From NCBI RefSeq assembly GCF_007997215.1, contig NZ_VORW01000004.1, forward strand, positions 186,001 to 250,000: a DNA stretch of 64,000 nt. The letters are read 5' to 3'. Position numbers and translations under genes: made by a program. Below the pieces are notes generated by a model that saw only the letters and a program-made list of their open reading frames with translations, had not been told where the DNA came from and ran no database searches. This DNA is from Algoriphagus aquimarinus (GTDB taxonomy: Bacteria; Bacteroidota; Bacteroidia; Cytophagales; Cyclobacteriaceae). Shown piece after piece: positions 1-8,906 of this stretch (positions within the stretch are counted from its first letter, which is position 1; each line of letters starts with the position of its first letter).

Positions 1-57
1 AATCAAACCCAAAGGCGGTAAGCGAACTAAAAGGGATTATTTGTTAAGTAAGCCAAT

Positions 58-160
58 CTATAGTTCCCGCATAGGGTAGGATTTGGCACCGTTCTCCGTT
101 TCGGGATGGTTGCCAGAGGGTCATAGAGCCTAATCTCTCGCCTCTTCTTTATAAATCAGT
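58..160 (-). promoter_or_regulatory. SAM-I riboswitch (S box) aptamer
   Basis: Read on the minus strand, the SAM-I blocks appear in order: GAGGCGAGAGA, GGCTCTATGACC, CTCTGGCAACC and, after a variable stem, GGTGCCAAATCCTACCC. These match the conserved core of the S-adenosylmethionine riboswitch (kink-turn and J3/4 segments). It points to lower coordinates, so it regulates a gene that lies off the left edge; SAM riboswitches usually control methionine or sulfur assimilation genes. No start codon or expression platform can be assigned within the 57 bases left of it. The aptamer boundaries are approximate. Confidence 0.88.
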
Positions 161-174
161 TGCCTGAAGTGATG

Positions 175-206
175 CAAAGAAAGACCGAGATTCGGGAAAT
201 TCCAAA
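175..206 (-). promoter_or_regulatory. Likely promoter of the SAM-riboswitch transcript
   Basis: On the minus strand TTTG (203-206) is followed after 20 nt by TTTCTTTG (175-182), one mismatch from the Bacteroidota TAnnTTTG -7 box. Transcription would start near 167-170, just before the riboswitch. It lies downstream of the pth stop, so the off-window gene is probably an independent unit. Confidence 0.55.
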
Positions 207-215
207 TCTTTTTGA

Positions 216-776
216 TCAATCGTTAAATTGATTCATAGTTCGTTCTATACCGATGGAGCAAAAAGTCAAGCTCATTTCTATCGCTTTGTCCATTATTATG
301 GGTAATTCAGCAAATTCAGGGGTAGTGAATTTGCCTAAAACAAAATCAATTTGCCTTCCTTTTGGGAAATCATCTCCTATTCCCATTCTGAGTCTTGGGT
401 AGTTTTGACCACCCGTGAGTTCCTCGATGTTTTTCAGGCCATTATGACCAGCTGCACTTCCTTTCGGTTTCATACGAAGTTTACCAAAAGGGATAGCTAC
501 ATCATCTACGATCACTAACGTGTTCTCTTTGGTTACCTGAAGCTCCTTCATCCAGTAATTCATTGCTTTACCACTTAGATTCATGTAAGTAGTAGGCTTG
601 ATCATATGAATAGTTCTGCCTTTGTGTTTGAACTCTGTTTTGAAGGCTAGTCTATCGCTTTTCCATGAACATTCTTTTGCGTCAGCAAGTCTGTCCACAG
701 TCAAAAATCCAATGTTGTGTCGGGTGAGTTCGTACTCTGGGCCAATGTTTCCTAGGCCAATGATTAGATATTTCAT
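216..776 (-). CDS. pth: Peptidyl-tRNA hydrolase
   Basis: Recycles peptidyl-tRNA released from ribosomes by cleaving the ester bond between peptide and tRNA in the cytosol. The 186-residue protein starts MKYLIIGLGNIG and shows the family pattern: N10, the catalytic His at residue 20 in ELTRHNIGF, the IVDDVAIPFG segment and the AAGHNGLKNIEE motif. The length is normal for Pth. The open frame extends upstream to 905, but that extension runs through a terminator hairpin and into rplY, so the ATG at 776 is the start. It follows rplY on the same strand, a common pairing in bacteria, but the two are separated by an intrinsic terminator. Certain by family. Confidence 0.96.
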   Translation of the reverse strand: MKYLIIGLGNIGPEYELTRHNIGFLTVDRLADAKECSWKSDRLAFKTEFKHKGRTIHMIKPTTYMNLSGKAMNYWMKELQVTKENTLVIVDDVAIPFGKLRMKPKGSAAGHNGLKNIEELTGGQNYPRLRMGIGDDFPKGRQIDFVLGKFTTPEFAELPIIMDKAIEMSLTFCSIGIERTMNQFND

Positions 777-804
777 CTTACTGCAGCTATATGGCTTGAA
801 AATA

Positions 805-836
805 AAAAATCCTGCCCAGTTATGGGCAGGATTTTG
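805..836 (-). terminator. Intrinsic terminator after rplY
   Basis: An inverted repeat pairs AATCCTGCCCA with TGGGCAGGATT around a short loop. On the minus strand it is followed by a T-rich run (TTTTTTATTTT). It sits 20 bases after the rplY stop and before pth, so it probably ends most prs-rplY transcripts. Confidence 0.8.
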
Positions 837-855
837 AATGAATATGAGACTGAAT

Positions 856-1437
856 CTATTCTTCGTCTCCGCCTTTCTTGCCTCTAAGTGCTCTTGGAAT
901 ACCAATAGTCACGATAGAAACACTTGGGCTTGTCAAAACTTCAAATCCTTCTACTTGTACATCTTCTACTTTAAAAGATTTACCCAAGTCAAGGTTAGAA
1001 ATATCAACAGGAATAACGTCAGGGAAGTCTTTTGCAAGACCTTTTACTTTCAATACTCTAGTTTTCAATTCTAGTTTACCACCTTTTGCAAGGCCTGGAG
1101 AACTACCAACAACTTTCACAGGGATTTCGAATTTGATCGGCTTATCATCAGCAAAAGCTACAAAGTCAGCGTGGAGAATAGCCTCACTTACCGGGTGGAA
1201 CTGCGCATCTTTCAATACTGCTTTGATGATAGTTCCTTCGATGTTCAACTCAACCATGTGAACTTCAGGAGTATAAATCAATTCTCTGAAAAGGATAATA
1301 GGAGTGTAGAAGTGAATCTGCTCTTTGATACCTGGTCCGTAAACCACACAGGGAACATTACCTGATTCTCTCAATTCAGAAAGACTGGCACTGTCGAGAT
1401 TTGCTCTTTTAAACCCTATAATCTCAAGATATTTCAT
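856..1437 (-). CDS. rplY: 50S ribosomal protein L25 (general stress protein Ctc type)
   Basis: Binds 5S rRNA in the large ribosomal subunit. At 193 residues it is the long, two-domain (CTC/TL5) form: an N-terminal L25 beta-barrel domain (about residues 1-95, starting MKYLEIIGFKRA, with the SGNVPCVVYG segment) and a C-terminal beta domain (about 100-185), ending in a short acidic tail. It lies 25 bases downstream of prs on the same strand and is presumably co-transcribed from the prs promoter. The prs-rplY-pth order is widespread in bacteria. Confidence 0.94.
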   Translation of the reverse strand: MKYLEIIGFKRANLDSASLSELRESGNVPCVVYGPGIKEQIHFYTPIILFRELIYTPEVHMVELNIEGTIIKAVLKDAQFHPVSEAILHADFVAFADDKPIKFEIPVKVVGSSPGLAKGGKLELKTRVLKVKGLAKDFPDVIPVDISNLDLGKSFKVEDVQVEGFEVLTSPSVSIVTIGIPRALRGKKGGDEE

Positions 1438-1462
1438 ATTGTATTTTATTAAATTGGTTTTT

Positions 1463-2389
1463 TTAAATAAATAAAGAACTGATAGAAGTGTTCCCTGTCA
1501 CGGCGTGAATTGCCTTTGCGAACAGGTCAGCTACTGTCAATACTTTGATTTTGGATGATTGCTGTTTTGGAGAGATGGTGTCTGTAATTACCAATTCTTC
1601 TAAAACTGAGTTTTCGATGTTTTCATAAGCTTTACCAGAAAGAACGCCATGCGTTGCAATAGCTCTTACTGAAGTAGCTCCTTTTTCCATGACGATTTGA
1701 GCAGCTTTGCAGAGCGTGCCTGCTGTATCTACCAAATCATCCACAAGAATTACATCCTTACCCTCTACATCCCCGATTACTTGCATTGATGCAATCTCGT
1801 TGGCTCTTTTTCTGTGCTTATCACAGACCACCATTTCTACTTCAAAATGCTTAGCGTATGCTCTGGCTCTAGCTACTCCTCCTACGTCCGGAGACGCAAA
1901 AATCATATTTGGAAGCCTTAGCGAATTCAAATAGGGCACAAAAATAGCTGATCCATTCAAATGATCCAAAGGTATATCGAAAAAACCTTGAATTTGTCCT
2001 GCATGTAGGTCACATGTCATGATTCTGTCTGCGCCTGCAGAGGTGATCATATTGGCGATAGCCTTAGCAGCGATGGATACTCGCGGTCTATCTTTCCTGT
2101 CTTGCCTAGCGTATCCGAAATAAGGAATGACAGCGCAAACTTTATATGCACTTGCTCTTTTGGCAGCGTCTATCATCAGGCAAAGTTCCAAAAGGTTGTC
2201 ACTTGGAGGTGTAGTGCTTTGTACCAAAAAGACGGTGCAACCTCTGATGGATTCATTGAAACTGGGAGATAATTCGCCGTCACTAAATTTAGACAACGTA
2301 AGATCGCCTAGCTTTTTGCCATAGTTTTTAGCGACTTTCTCGGCAAGTGATTGGCTGTTAGTGCCTGAAAATATTTTAACCTCGGACAT
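1463..2389 (-). CDS. prs: Ribose-phosphate pyrophosphokinase
   Basis: Makes PRPP from ribose 5-phosphate and ATP, feeding purine, pyrimidine, histidine, tryptophan and NAD synthesis. The 308 residues match the class I enzyme. Visible features are the early KIFSGTNSQSLAEKVA segment, the flexible-loop region PYFGYARQDRKDRPR, the MTCDLHAGQIQGFFDIP motif and the PRPP-binding signature VILVDDLVDTAGTL. It is the first gene of a unit with rplY and has its own Bacteroidota-type promoter just upstream. Confidence 0.97.
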   Translation of the reverse strand: MSEVKIFSGTNSQSLAEKVAKNYGKKLGDLTLSKFSDGELSPSFNESIRGCTVFLVQSTTPPSDNLLELCLMIDAAKRASAYKVCAVIPYFGYARQDRKDRPRVSIAAKAIANMITSAGADRIMTCDLHAGQIQGFFDIPLDHLNGSAIFVPYLNSLRLPNMIFASPDVGGVARARAYAKHFEVEMVVCDKHRKRANEIASMQVIGDVEGKDVILVDDLVDTAGTLCKAAQIVMEKGATSVRAIATHGVLSGKAYENIENSVLEELVITDTISPKQQSSKIKVLTVADLFAKAIHAVTGNTSISSLFI

Positions 2390-2435
2390 GGTTAGTAGTT
2401 TTTTTTTCGGGAAAGGTATGGAAAGGACTTAAGAT

Positions 2436-2466
2436 CAAAAGTAATAATTTTTGAATGGATGGCTAA
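2436..2466 (-). promoter_or_regulatory. Promoter of prs-rplY
   Basis: On the minus strand a perfect -7 box TACTTTTG (2436-2443) lies 19 nt downstream of TTAG (2463-2466), a one-mismatch -33 element. Transcription would start about 40 bases before the prs ATG. Confidence 0.65.
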
Positions 2467-2775
2467 GGTGTTTGAAATTGAATCGGAAGATAATTTTGAC
2501 TTTTGATACTATTAGGCTCATTTTTTAATTACTGGGGTAAAAGATTCAGTTTTCAATCACTTATTATAGGATGACTGTTGGTTGATCCTCGCGTCACAAA
2601 TAGATTAACCACAATTTTAGAGGGGCATAGGGGGTTGATTGTTTCTATTATTAATAAGCTTATTGCCTTTTTTTTCCAGTCCTGTAAAATTTCAAGATTA
2701 CAGGCTCTCGATCAAGAGTAGCTGCTTTTTTCATGTTATTTTGGAAGTGAAATAACAGATTATAAACCAACCCGA
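2467..2775. other. Intergenic region between prs and the M14 peptidase gene
   Basis: No gene is supported here. A possible plus-strand promoter, TTTG (2471-2474) with TAATTTTG (2491-2498) at 16-nt spacing, would give a leader of roughly 270 nt. Two small hairpins precede the gene: CCTGTAA/TTACAGG (2681-2704) and GTTATTT/AAATAAC (2735-2756). No known riboswitch motif was recognised. Confidence 0.4.
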
Positions 2776-5475
2776 ATGTTTATGAGATTACGATTTACTT
2801 TTCTAGCGCTGATTTTTGCCTTTTCTTTTGGCTCTTTTGCGCAAAATGTACCTACGCCAAAATCACATTTTGGCTTTGATATTGGCGATGATTATAAACT
2901 TGCCAATTTCTCCCAGACAGAAGCATACTTCAAAAAAGTAGCTGATGCGAGTGACCGAGTGAGCATGGTAGAAATCGGTAAAACCGAGTACGGTAGATCT
3001 CAGCCTATGATGATCGTGACAGCTCCTGCTAATTTCGCGAAGCTAGAACAGTACAGAGAAATTTCGCAGAAGCTTGCCCATGCTGAGATTACCAGAGAAG
3101 AAGCTGAGAAGCTATCGATAGAAGGTAAGCCTGTCGTATGGGTTGATGGAGGTTTGCATGCAAATGAAGTAGTAGGCCCACATCAGCTGATTGAAACACT
3201 TTACCAACTGGCTTCAAGAGATGATGCGGAGACGTTGAAAATTCTTGACGACGTGATCATCTTGCTTGTACATGCTAATCCTGATGGGATGGAAATCATG
3301 TCAGATTGGTATATGAGAAAGGAAGATTCTACAAAACGTGATCAAAATATCCCGATTCTATACCAGAAGTACGTAGGGCACGATAACAACCGTGATTTCT
3401 ACATGAATAATATGAGCGAAGCTGCAAACATGTCTCTTCAGCAATATGTAGAGTGGATTCCGCAGATTATTTACAATCACCATCAGACAGCTCCAGCAGG
3501 CACTGTGGTGGCTGGCCCTCCTTATAGAGATCCATTTAATCATGTGTTTGATCCGCTGATCATCACTAGTCTAGATGCTGTAGGTGCAGCAATGATCAAT
3601 AGAATGCATACAGAAGATAAGCCAGGCTATACCAGATTGGATGGTTCTGTATTCTCTACCTGGTGGAACGGTGGGCTTAGAACGACTCCTTACTACCATA
3701 ATATTATTGGGATTCTTACAGAGATCATTGGTAACCCTACTCCGTACAGTGTGCCTTTGGTTCCAGACCGTTTGATTCCAAACAATGGAACGCCATATCC
3801 AGTAGCTCCACAAGAATGGCCTTTCCGTAGATCAATTGATTACTCTGTGTCATTAAACTATGCGATTTTCAATCATGCAGTGAGACATGGTGATGAGTTG
3901 CTATACAATATTTACTTGATGGGGAGAAAGTCCATTGAGAAAGGAAGTCAGGATAATGTGACTATGTATCCTAAATATGCTCAAGCTGTAGAAGATGCTT
4001 TCAAGGCATCAGATAAAAGTAGAGGTGGCGAGAGATCAAGAGGCGGAATTCCAGCTGAGCTCTACGATTCTATCTACAACGCGCCAGCGAATAGAGATCC
4101 TCGTGGTTATATCCTTTCCGCAGATCAACCAGATTTTCCTACTGCAGTGAAGTTTATGAATGCGTTGATCAAGTCAGGGATTTTGGTAGAGAAAGCAACC
4201 GCTGAATTCACGGTCAATGGCAAAACCTATCCGGTAAATTCTTTCATCGTGAAAACCGCACAAGCATTTCGTCCGCATGTAATAGATATGTTTGAGCCAC
4301 AAGATCACCCAAATGATTTCCTATATCCAGGCGGTCCTCCTATCCGTCCATATGATGCTGCTGGCTGGACCTTGGCTTTGCAAATGGGAGTGGAAGTGGA
4401 TAAGCAATATGAAAGTTTTGAAGGCCCTTTCGAGAGAATTCCTTACGGAGAAATTCAGTCATCTCCCTCTAAGTCACTTGCAAATGGATCAGGTTATTTA
4501 CTTGATGCTAGAAATAATAACAGCTTTATGGCAGTGAATGATTTGCTGAAAGCAAAAGTGAAAGTTTATAGAACCAATAATTCAGTGGATGGGCTACCAG
4601 TTGGTTCATTCTACGTAAGTGGAGGTAAAAAAGAATTGGAACTGGCTGCCAAGGAATATGGAGTATATCCAGTGCCGGCAGCTATGCCAAAGGGAGCAAC
4701 CTTAATCCAGCCAGCTAGAATCGGTTTGTATGATTACTATGGTGGCTCTATGCCTTCAGGCTGGGTTCGCTGGGTGATGGAGCAATTTCACTTTGAATAC
4801 CAATTGGTATTCCCTGAAGAGATTGACGCGGGCAACTTGAATGAGAAGTATGATGTGTTACTATTTATCAGCTCAGGGATTCCTTCTGTGGGCGCAGCAG
4901 GATTTTCTAGATCTCAGCCCAAACCTGAAGAAATCGACGAGAAATATCACCATATGTTGGGGGACTTTAGTGTTGAGAAGTCTGTGCCGGAGTTGAAATC
5001 TTTCATAGAGAAAGGTGGAAAGGTGATTTCTGTAGGTTCAGCCACTGATCTAGCCTATCACTTCGGTTTGCCAGTAGAAGATGCCCTAGTTGAAATAGAT
5101 GAAAACGGTAAAGCCAAATCACTTAGCGGTGAGAAATACTATGTGCCAGGCTCAGTGTTGGAAATGCAGGTAGATAGTTCTGTGCCGATGAATTATGGTA
5201 TGGGTGAAAGTGCATACATCATGTTCAATAGAAGCCCAGTATTCAAATTGTCACCTTCAGCGGCAAATAAAGGAGTGAAGCCAATTGCTTGGTTTGGAGA
5301 AGAGGAGCCACTAAGAAGTGGATGGGCATGGGGACAGTCTTATTTGAAAAATGGCGTTACAGCCTTCGAAGCTCAAATGGGCAAAGGTAAGTTCTATGCT
5401 TTTGGACCAGAGATAACCTTCAGAGCTCAGTCCCATGGCACGTTTAAGATGCTATTTAATGGATTGTATAAATAA
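2776..5475 (+). CDS. Secreted M14-family zinc carboxypeptidase
   Basis: A large exported metallopeptidase of 899 residues. A signal peptide (about residues 1-22, ending SFGSFAQ) precedes an M14 catalytic domain. The zinc ligands are visible as H128-A-N-E131 in GGLHANEVVG, with a candidate third ligand at H235/H236 in IIYNHHQTAP. The NNRDFY segment (204-209) corresponds to the substrate-carboxylate-binding Asn-Arg of the family, and LTEIIG carries a plausible catalytic Glu. The part beyond about residue 600 is an extra C-terminal region typical of the large Bacteroidota M14 members. A strong terminator follows, so it is probably monocistronic. The specific substrate cannot be told from sequence; scavenging of peptides in the periplasm is an inference. 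Confidence 0.92.
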   Translation: MFMRLRFTFLALIFAFSFGSFAQNVPTPKSHFGFDIGDDYKLANFSQTEAYFKKVADASDRVSMVEIGKTEYGRSQPMMIVTAPANFAKLEQYREISQKLAHAEITREEAEKLSIEGKPVVWVDGGLHANEVVGPHQLIETLYQLASRDDAETLKILDDVIILLVHANPDGMEIMSDWYMRKEDSTKRDQNIPILYQKYVGHDNNRDFYMNNMSEAANMSLQQYVEWIPQIIYNHHQTAPAGTVVAGPPYRDPFNHVFDPLIITSLDAVGAAMINRMHTEDKPGYTRLDGSVFSTWWNGGLRTTPYYHNIIGILTEIIGNPTPYSVPLVPDRLIPNNGTPYPVAPQEWPFRRSIDYSVSLNYAIFNHAVRHGDELLYNIYLMGRKSIEKGSQDNVTMYPKYAQAVEDAFKASDKSRGGERSRGGIPAELYDSIYNAPANRDPRGYILSADQPDFPTAVKFMNALIKSGILVEKATAEFTVNGKTYPVNSFIVKTAQAFRPHVIDMFEPQDHPNDFLYPGGPPIRPYDAAGWTLALQMGVEVDKQYESFEGPFERIPYGEIQSSPSKSLANGSGYLLDARNNNSFMAVNDLLKAKVKVYRTNNSVDGLPVGSFYVSGGKKELELAAKEYGVYPVPAAMPKGATLIQPARIGLYDYYGGSMPSGWVRWVMEQFHFEYQLVFPEEIDAGNLNEKYDVLLFISSGIPSVGAAGFSRSQPKPEEIDEKYHHMLGDFSVEKSVPELKSFIEKGGKVISVGSATDLAYHFGLPVEDALVEIDENGKAKSLSGEKYYVPGSVLEMQVDSSVPMNYGMGESAYIMFNRSPVFKLSPSAANKGVKPIAWFGEEEPLRSGWAWGQSYLKNGVTAFEAQMGKGKFYAFGPEITFRAQSHGTFKMLFNGLYK

Positions 5476-5497
5476 GAATCATGTTCTGATTATTGAA

Positions 5498-5526
5498 AAC
5501 CGCCTTGAGAGAGGCGGTTTTTTTTA
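5498..5526 (+). terminator. Intrinsic terminator after the M14 peptidase gene
   Basis: AACCGCC and GGCGGTT pair around TTGAGAGA and are followed by a run of T. It lies 23 bases after the stop codon. Confidence 0.88.
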
Positions 5527-5696
5527 TGGTTATTATTCTTTCACCAAAGTAGACACGCAGGCTGTTGCTGAGAGCACAATATATTTGCATTTCCTTCTTC
5601 TCAGTCTCTATGGACTGTGCCTTCTTAGAGTACTTTATTTCACAAATCTTTTTTAACTTAAACGTATTCATATCCCTCACCTTTTTTCATTGATCC

Positions 5697-6443
5697 ATGA
5701 ATAACGACGATTCAATTTTTATTTCAGGAATACACAATTGGTGCGATCGCTGGTGTGAACGCTGTTCATTTACAGCGAGATGCAGAGTTTTTGAAAAGGA
5801 GGAAGAAAGAGATTTGAAAGATCCTGAGGATTTTTGGAATGCTTTATCCCAGAATTTCAAGGAGACTTTAGAGATGCTTCGTTTAATGGCAGAGGAGAAT
5901 GGGATTGATATTGACAACATTATTGAAGAAAGTAAGAATGATACTTCTTTGTCTCGGGCGGATAAATTACTAGATGAACATCCATTGAGTGTGATTACTA
6001 ATAAATATTTATTTGAGGGTAAAGATTGGCTTGACTCATCTAATGTCAAAGACTATCTGGAAGAATTAACTCAGCAAGTAAATCTTGGGTTGATGGATCT
6101 TTCTGAGGCTCAGATACAAGGTGCTAAAATTGAGGAGGGGCTTGAAGTGATTCGATGGTATTTATTTTTTATCCATGTAAAATCTAAAAGAGTGCTCAAC
6201 GATATTTCTGATGACTTTTGGGAAGAGTACCCGGAATCTGAAAAAAGCTATAACGGATCAGCAAAGATTGCGATGATCTCGATTGAGCGAAGTATGCAAG
6301 CTTGGAGAATATTGCTAGATGCATTAAGATCGGAGCAGGATTCAATTTTGAGCTTGTTGGTCCTCTTGGAGAAATCCAGAAATTTGTTGGCTGACTTGGT
6401 TCCAAATTATGCTCAATTTATTAGACCAGGCTTTGATGAATGA
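5697..6443 (+). CDS. Uncharacterised protein with N-terminal cysteine cluster
   Basis: I do not recognise a named family. The 248-residue protein has no signal peptide or membrane segment. Residues 15-29 contain four closely spaced cysteines, CDRWCERCSFTARC, which look like a zinc or iron-sulfur binding knot. The rest is acidic and predicted helical. A TATATTTG box (5580-5587) lies 110 bases upstream, but no convincing -33 element is spaced correctly. It is followed 74 bases later by an EcsC-family gene on the same strand, so the two may be expressed together. Confidence 0.75.
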   Translation: MNNDDSIFISGIHNWCDRWCERCSFTARCRVFEKEEERDLKDPEDFWNALSQNFKETLEMLRLMAEENGIDIDNIIEESKNDTSLSRADKLLDEHPLSVITNKYLFEGKDWLDSSNVKDYLEELTQQVNLGLMDLSEAQIQGAKIEEGLEVIRWYLFFIHVKSKRVLNDISDDFWEEYPESEKSYNGSAKIAMISIERSMQAWRILLDALRSEQDSILSLLVLLEKSRNLLADLVPNYAQFIRPGFDE

Positions 6444-6517
6444 TCCATCAAAGAGTTAGATCTTAGTAACTATTACTCAAAAATCCGTTAGACAGAAAAG
6501 TTAATTAATTTGATTTT

Positions 6518-7234
6518 ATGGACTCTTATTTACATTATGCCCATGCTGAACTCGCGCTTTGGCAGTATAGAATGAAGAAAAAGCCAAGTCTAGGAGGGAG
6601 AATCACTCATGGTGTCCAGAATAAAATCAATAGCTGGATTCCTGAAAAAGTCCACACGGTGGTGACGACTGCTATTGAGCATATGGTCAAAGTTGTCCTT
6701 ACAGGTTCTAGCTGGATTGTCCCAAAGCCACATGAAAGTCTGTCATTCAAGCAGCGAGAATTCAAAGTGAGAAGTAGAATTAAGTGGTATCGAAATACCG
6801 CTTCTGTGGAGGGTGCAGTCACGGGTGCAGGTGGAATTCTTTTAGGCTTTGCAGATTTCCCTGCTTTTCTGACGATTAAAATGAAAATGCTTTTTGATAT
6901 CGCCGCACTTTATGGTTTTGATACCAAGGATTTCCATGAGCGACTATTTCTACTATATGTTTTTCAACTTAGTTTTTCCTCTCAGCAAAGACGCAATGAT
7001 CTGATCGGACTTGTGGAAAATTGGGAGGAATTTAGGGGCACTTTGCCCAGTGACCTCAAGGAGTTTGATTGGAAAACTTTTCAATTGGACTATAGAGATT
7101 ACATAGATCTAGCGAAACTGGCTCAACTGATTCCAATCGTAGGAGCAGGAGTCGGGGCGATTGCAAATTATCGCTTGACAGAGCATCTTGGGAAATACGC
7201 AATGAACGCTTATAGATTACGTGTGTTAGAGTGA
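6518..7234 (+). CDS. EcsC family protein
   Basis: Belongs to the EcsC family, named after the third gene of the Bacillus ecs locus; the biochemical role is not established. The 238 residues contain the family's hallmark glycine-rich hydrophobic stretch, GAVTGAGGILLGFADFPAF, around residues 105-123, and a second hydrophobic segment near the C-terminus (LIPIVGAGVGAIANY). No signal peptide is seen. It sits between the cysteine-cluster gene and a class V aminotransferase gene, all on the plus strand with short gaps. Confidence 0.85.
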   Translation: MDSYLHYAHAELALWQYRMKKKPSLGGRITHGVQNKINSWIPEKVHTVVTTAIEHMVKVVLTGSSWIVPKPHESLSFKQREFKVRSRIKWYRNTASVEGAVTGAGGILLGFADFPAFLTIKMKMLFDIAALYGFDTKDFHERLFLLYVFQLSFSSQQRRNDLIGLVENWEEFRGTLPSDLKEFDWKTFQLDYRDYIDLAKLAQLIPIVGAGVGAIANYRLTEHLGKYAMNAYRLRVLE

Positions 7235-7288
7235 TAAGCCGCTAAGTCGGAACTGTTGCATTTCAAAAAACGAATTAATTCAACATCT

Positions 7289-8446
7289 ATGGAATCTCAA
7301 AAACACCTTTTTAGCCTCGATCCAGCTATTCATTACCTCAATTGTGGATATAAGGGGCCGCTTATGAAATCGGCTGAGCAAGCTGCTATTGGAGCGCTTA
7401 TACGGGATAGAAACCCAACTAGTATTGCACCCGAAGACTTTTTCACCACCGCCAAAGAGGTCAAGGGGCGATTTGCTGAGTTGGTAAATTGTGATCCTTT
7501 TCAAGTAGCATTGATTCCCTCGAGTTCATATGGCTTTGCTATAGCCCTACGAAATATTTCCTGTGAACCAGGCCAGCATGCGATCGTTTTGGAAGATGAG
7601 TTTCCAAGCGGGTATTTTTCTCTGAAAACTTGGTGCGACGAAAATCAGGCGCTGCTTAAAGTAGTCGGGCCCAATAAAGAGGCTGAGACCCTCGGAGAAA
7701 GCTGGAACAAGAACTTACTGGAAAGTATCACTTCAGAGACTGCTGTGGTGTTGATGTCCTCTGTGCACTGGATGAATGGATTGAAGTTCGATCTGGAGAG
7801 CATAGGACAAAAATGTAAGACGGTAGGAGCGATTTTTATAGTGGACGGCACTCAATCTACTGGCGCGGCTCAGATGGACGTGAAACGCTTTAAGATTGAT
7901 GCACTGATTTGTGCGAGTTACAAATGGCTGCTTGGACCATATGGGATGGGGATTTCCTATTTCGGTCATGCGTTCGACAACGGAAAGCCTCTGGAGGAAT
8001 CTTGGTTGAATCGTACCAATTCTCAGGATTTTGGGAACCTGACCAAATACGATCATGAGTACACCGAGGATTCTGGTCGCTACAATGTGGGTGAGATGAG
8101 CAATTTCATCCTTTTGCCTATGCTGAATGAGTCCTTGAAGCAGATCAATGAATGGACAGTGCCCGAGATAGAGAGCTATTGTCAAGAGCTTACAATTCCT
8201 CTTTATAGCTATCTAAAAAGCAGAGATGTAGTACTTGAGGACGAGCAGTATACCTCACATCACCTTTTTGGTTTGAAATTGCCTGAGGACATTGATACAG
8301 AGCTATTGAGAAATAACCTACAGATGAACAAGATTTCAGTGTCCAATCGTGGAGGCAAGTTGCGTATTTCTGTGAATGTATTTAATACTGCCGAAGACAT
8401 TGATAAGTTGATTCAGGTATTAGAGTCTAGTAGGTTCGTAGAATAA
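7289..8446 (+). CDS. Class V aminotransferase (cysteine desulfurase/selenocysteine lyase-like)
   Basis: A PLP enzyme of fold type I, 385 residues from the ATG at 7289. The open frame also allows a TTG at 7256, but the conserved N-terminus (LDPAIHYLNCGYKGPL) fits the ATG. Visible features are the PLP-ring partner D186 in IVDGTQSTGA, a conserved histidine in SSVHWMNGLKFDL and the Schiff-base lysine K212 in ASYKWLLGPYG. No active-site cysteine loop of the IscS/SufS type was evident, so it may act on another amino acid such as kynurenine-like or isopenicillin-type substrates. Reaction and substrate are uncertain; the class V assignment is firm. Confidence 0.88.
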   Translation: MESQKHLFSLDPAIHYLNCGYKGPLMKSAEQAAIGALIRDRNPTSIAPEDFFTTAKEVKGRFAELVNCDPFQVALIPSSSYGFAIALRNISCEPGQHAIVLEDEFPSGYFSLKTWCDENQALLKVVGPNKEAETLGESWNKNLLESITSETAVVLMSSVHWMNGLKFDLESIGQKCKTVGAIFIVDGTQSTGAAQMDVKRFKIDALICASYKWLLGPYGMGISYFGHAFDNGKPLEESWLNRTNSQDFGNLTKYDHEYTEDSGRYNVGEMSNFILLPMLNESLKQINEWTVPEIESYCQELTIPLYSYLKSRDVVLEDEQYTSHHLFGLKLPEDIDTELLRNNLQMNKISVSNRGGKLRISVNVFNTAEDIDKLIQVLESSRFVE

Positions 8447-8476
8447 CTTCTAAGTCGATAAAAGATAGGCATAAAA

Positions 8477-8501
8477 AAAGACCGCTGATTCAGCGGTCTT
8501 T
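8477..8501. terminator. Bidirectional terminator
   Basis: AAAGACCGCTG pairs with CAGCGGTCTTT around ATT, with A-rich and T-rich flanks. It serves the plus-strand aminotransferase gene and the minus-strand tRNA-Gln. Confidence 0.88.
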
Positions 8502-8514
8502 TTTACTTTTTTAG

Positions 8515-8587
8515 TTGGCTTACCAGGGCTCGAACCTGGACTCTTCTGAACCAAAATCAGACGTGTTGCCAGTTACACCATAAGCCA
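8515..8587 (-). tRNA. tRNA-Gln (anticodon TTG)
   Basis: On the minus strand the acceptor arms TGGCTTA and TAAGCCA pair fully and are followed by discriminator A. The anticodon stem TCTGA/TCAGA encloses the loop TTTTGGT, giving anticodon TTG for glutamine. The T arm carries the usual GGTTCGAGCCC. The 3' CCA is not encoded, so the CCA-adding enzyme would complete it. A consensus promoter lies 41 bases upstream. Confidence 0.95.
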
Positions 8588-8627
8588 GTTCAGTAGGGAG
8601 ATATAACTCCTCTCCTTTAAAGTGTCA

Positions 8628-8659
8628 CAAAGGTAGAGTCTTGCTTCTTTTTTTCCAAA
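8628..8659 (-). promoter_or_regulatory. Promoter of tRNA-Gln
   Basis: Minus strand: TTTG (8656-8659), 20 nt, TACCTTTG (8628-8635), an exact Bacteroidota-type promoter reading into the tRNA. The rest of the 8588-8906 gap shows nothing else I can support. Confidence 0.75.
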
Positions 8660-8906
8660 CCAGTATTTAAAGATTTTTGTGTTTTTTAGCTAATTGCCTT
8701 TGAATCAGCTGAAAATATTGGTCTTTTAGACTGTGGGTATATGCTATACAAGTTAACTTAAAATGAAATTTCTATTTGCGATAATAGGAATTGAACGTCT
8801 TAAAATTGTGATTCTGTTAACAGTGAGGAGGTTATATTGCGTAATTGGAAATATATGTTCATTTTTGTCAAAAAATACAGAAAAAGCTACTAAACCATTA
8901 TTCGTT

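Noticed and set aside
838..1365. Plus-strand open frames opposite rplY and prs
   Set aside because: They are antisense shadows of clearly conserved genes, with no domain-like sequence.
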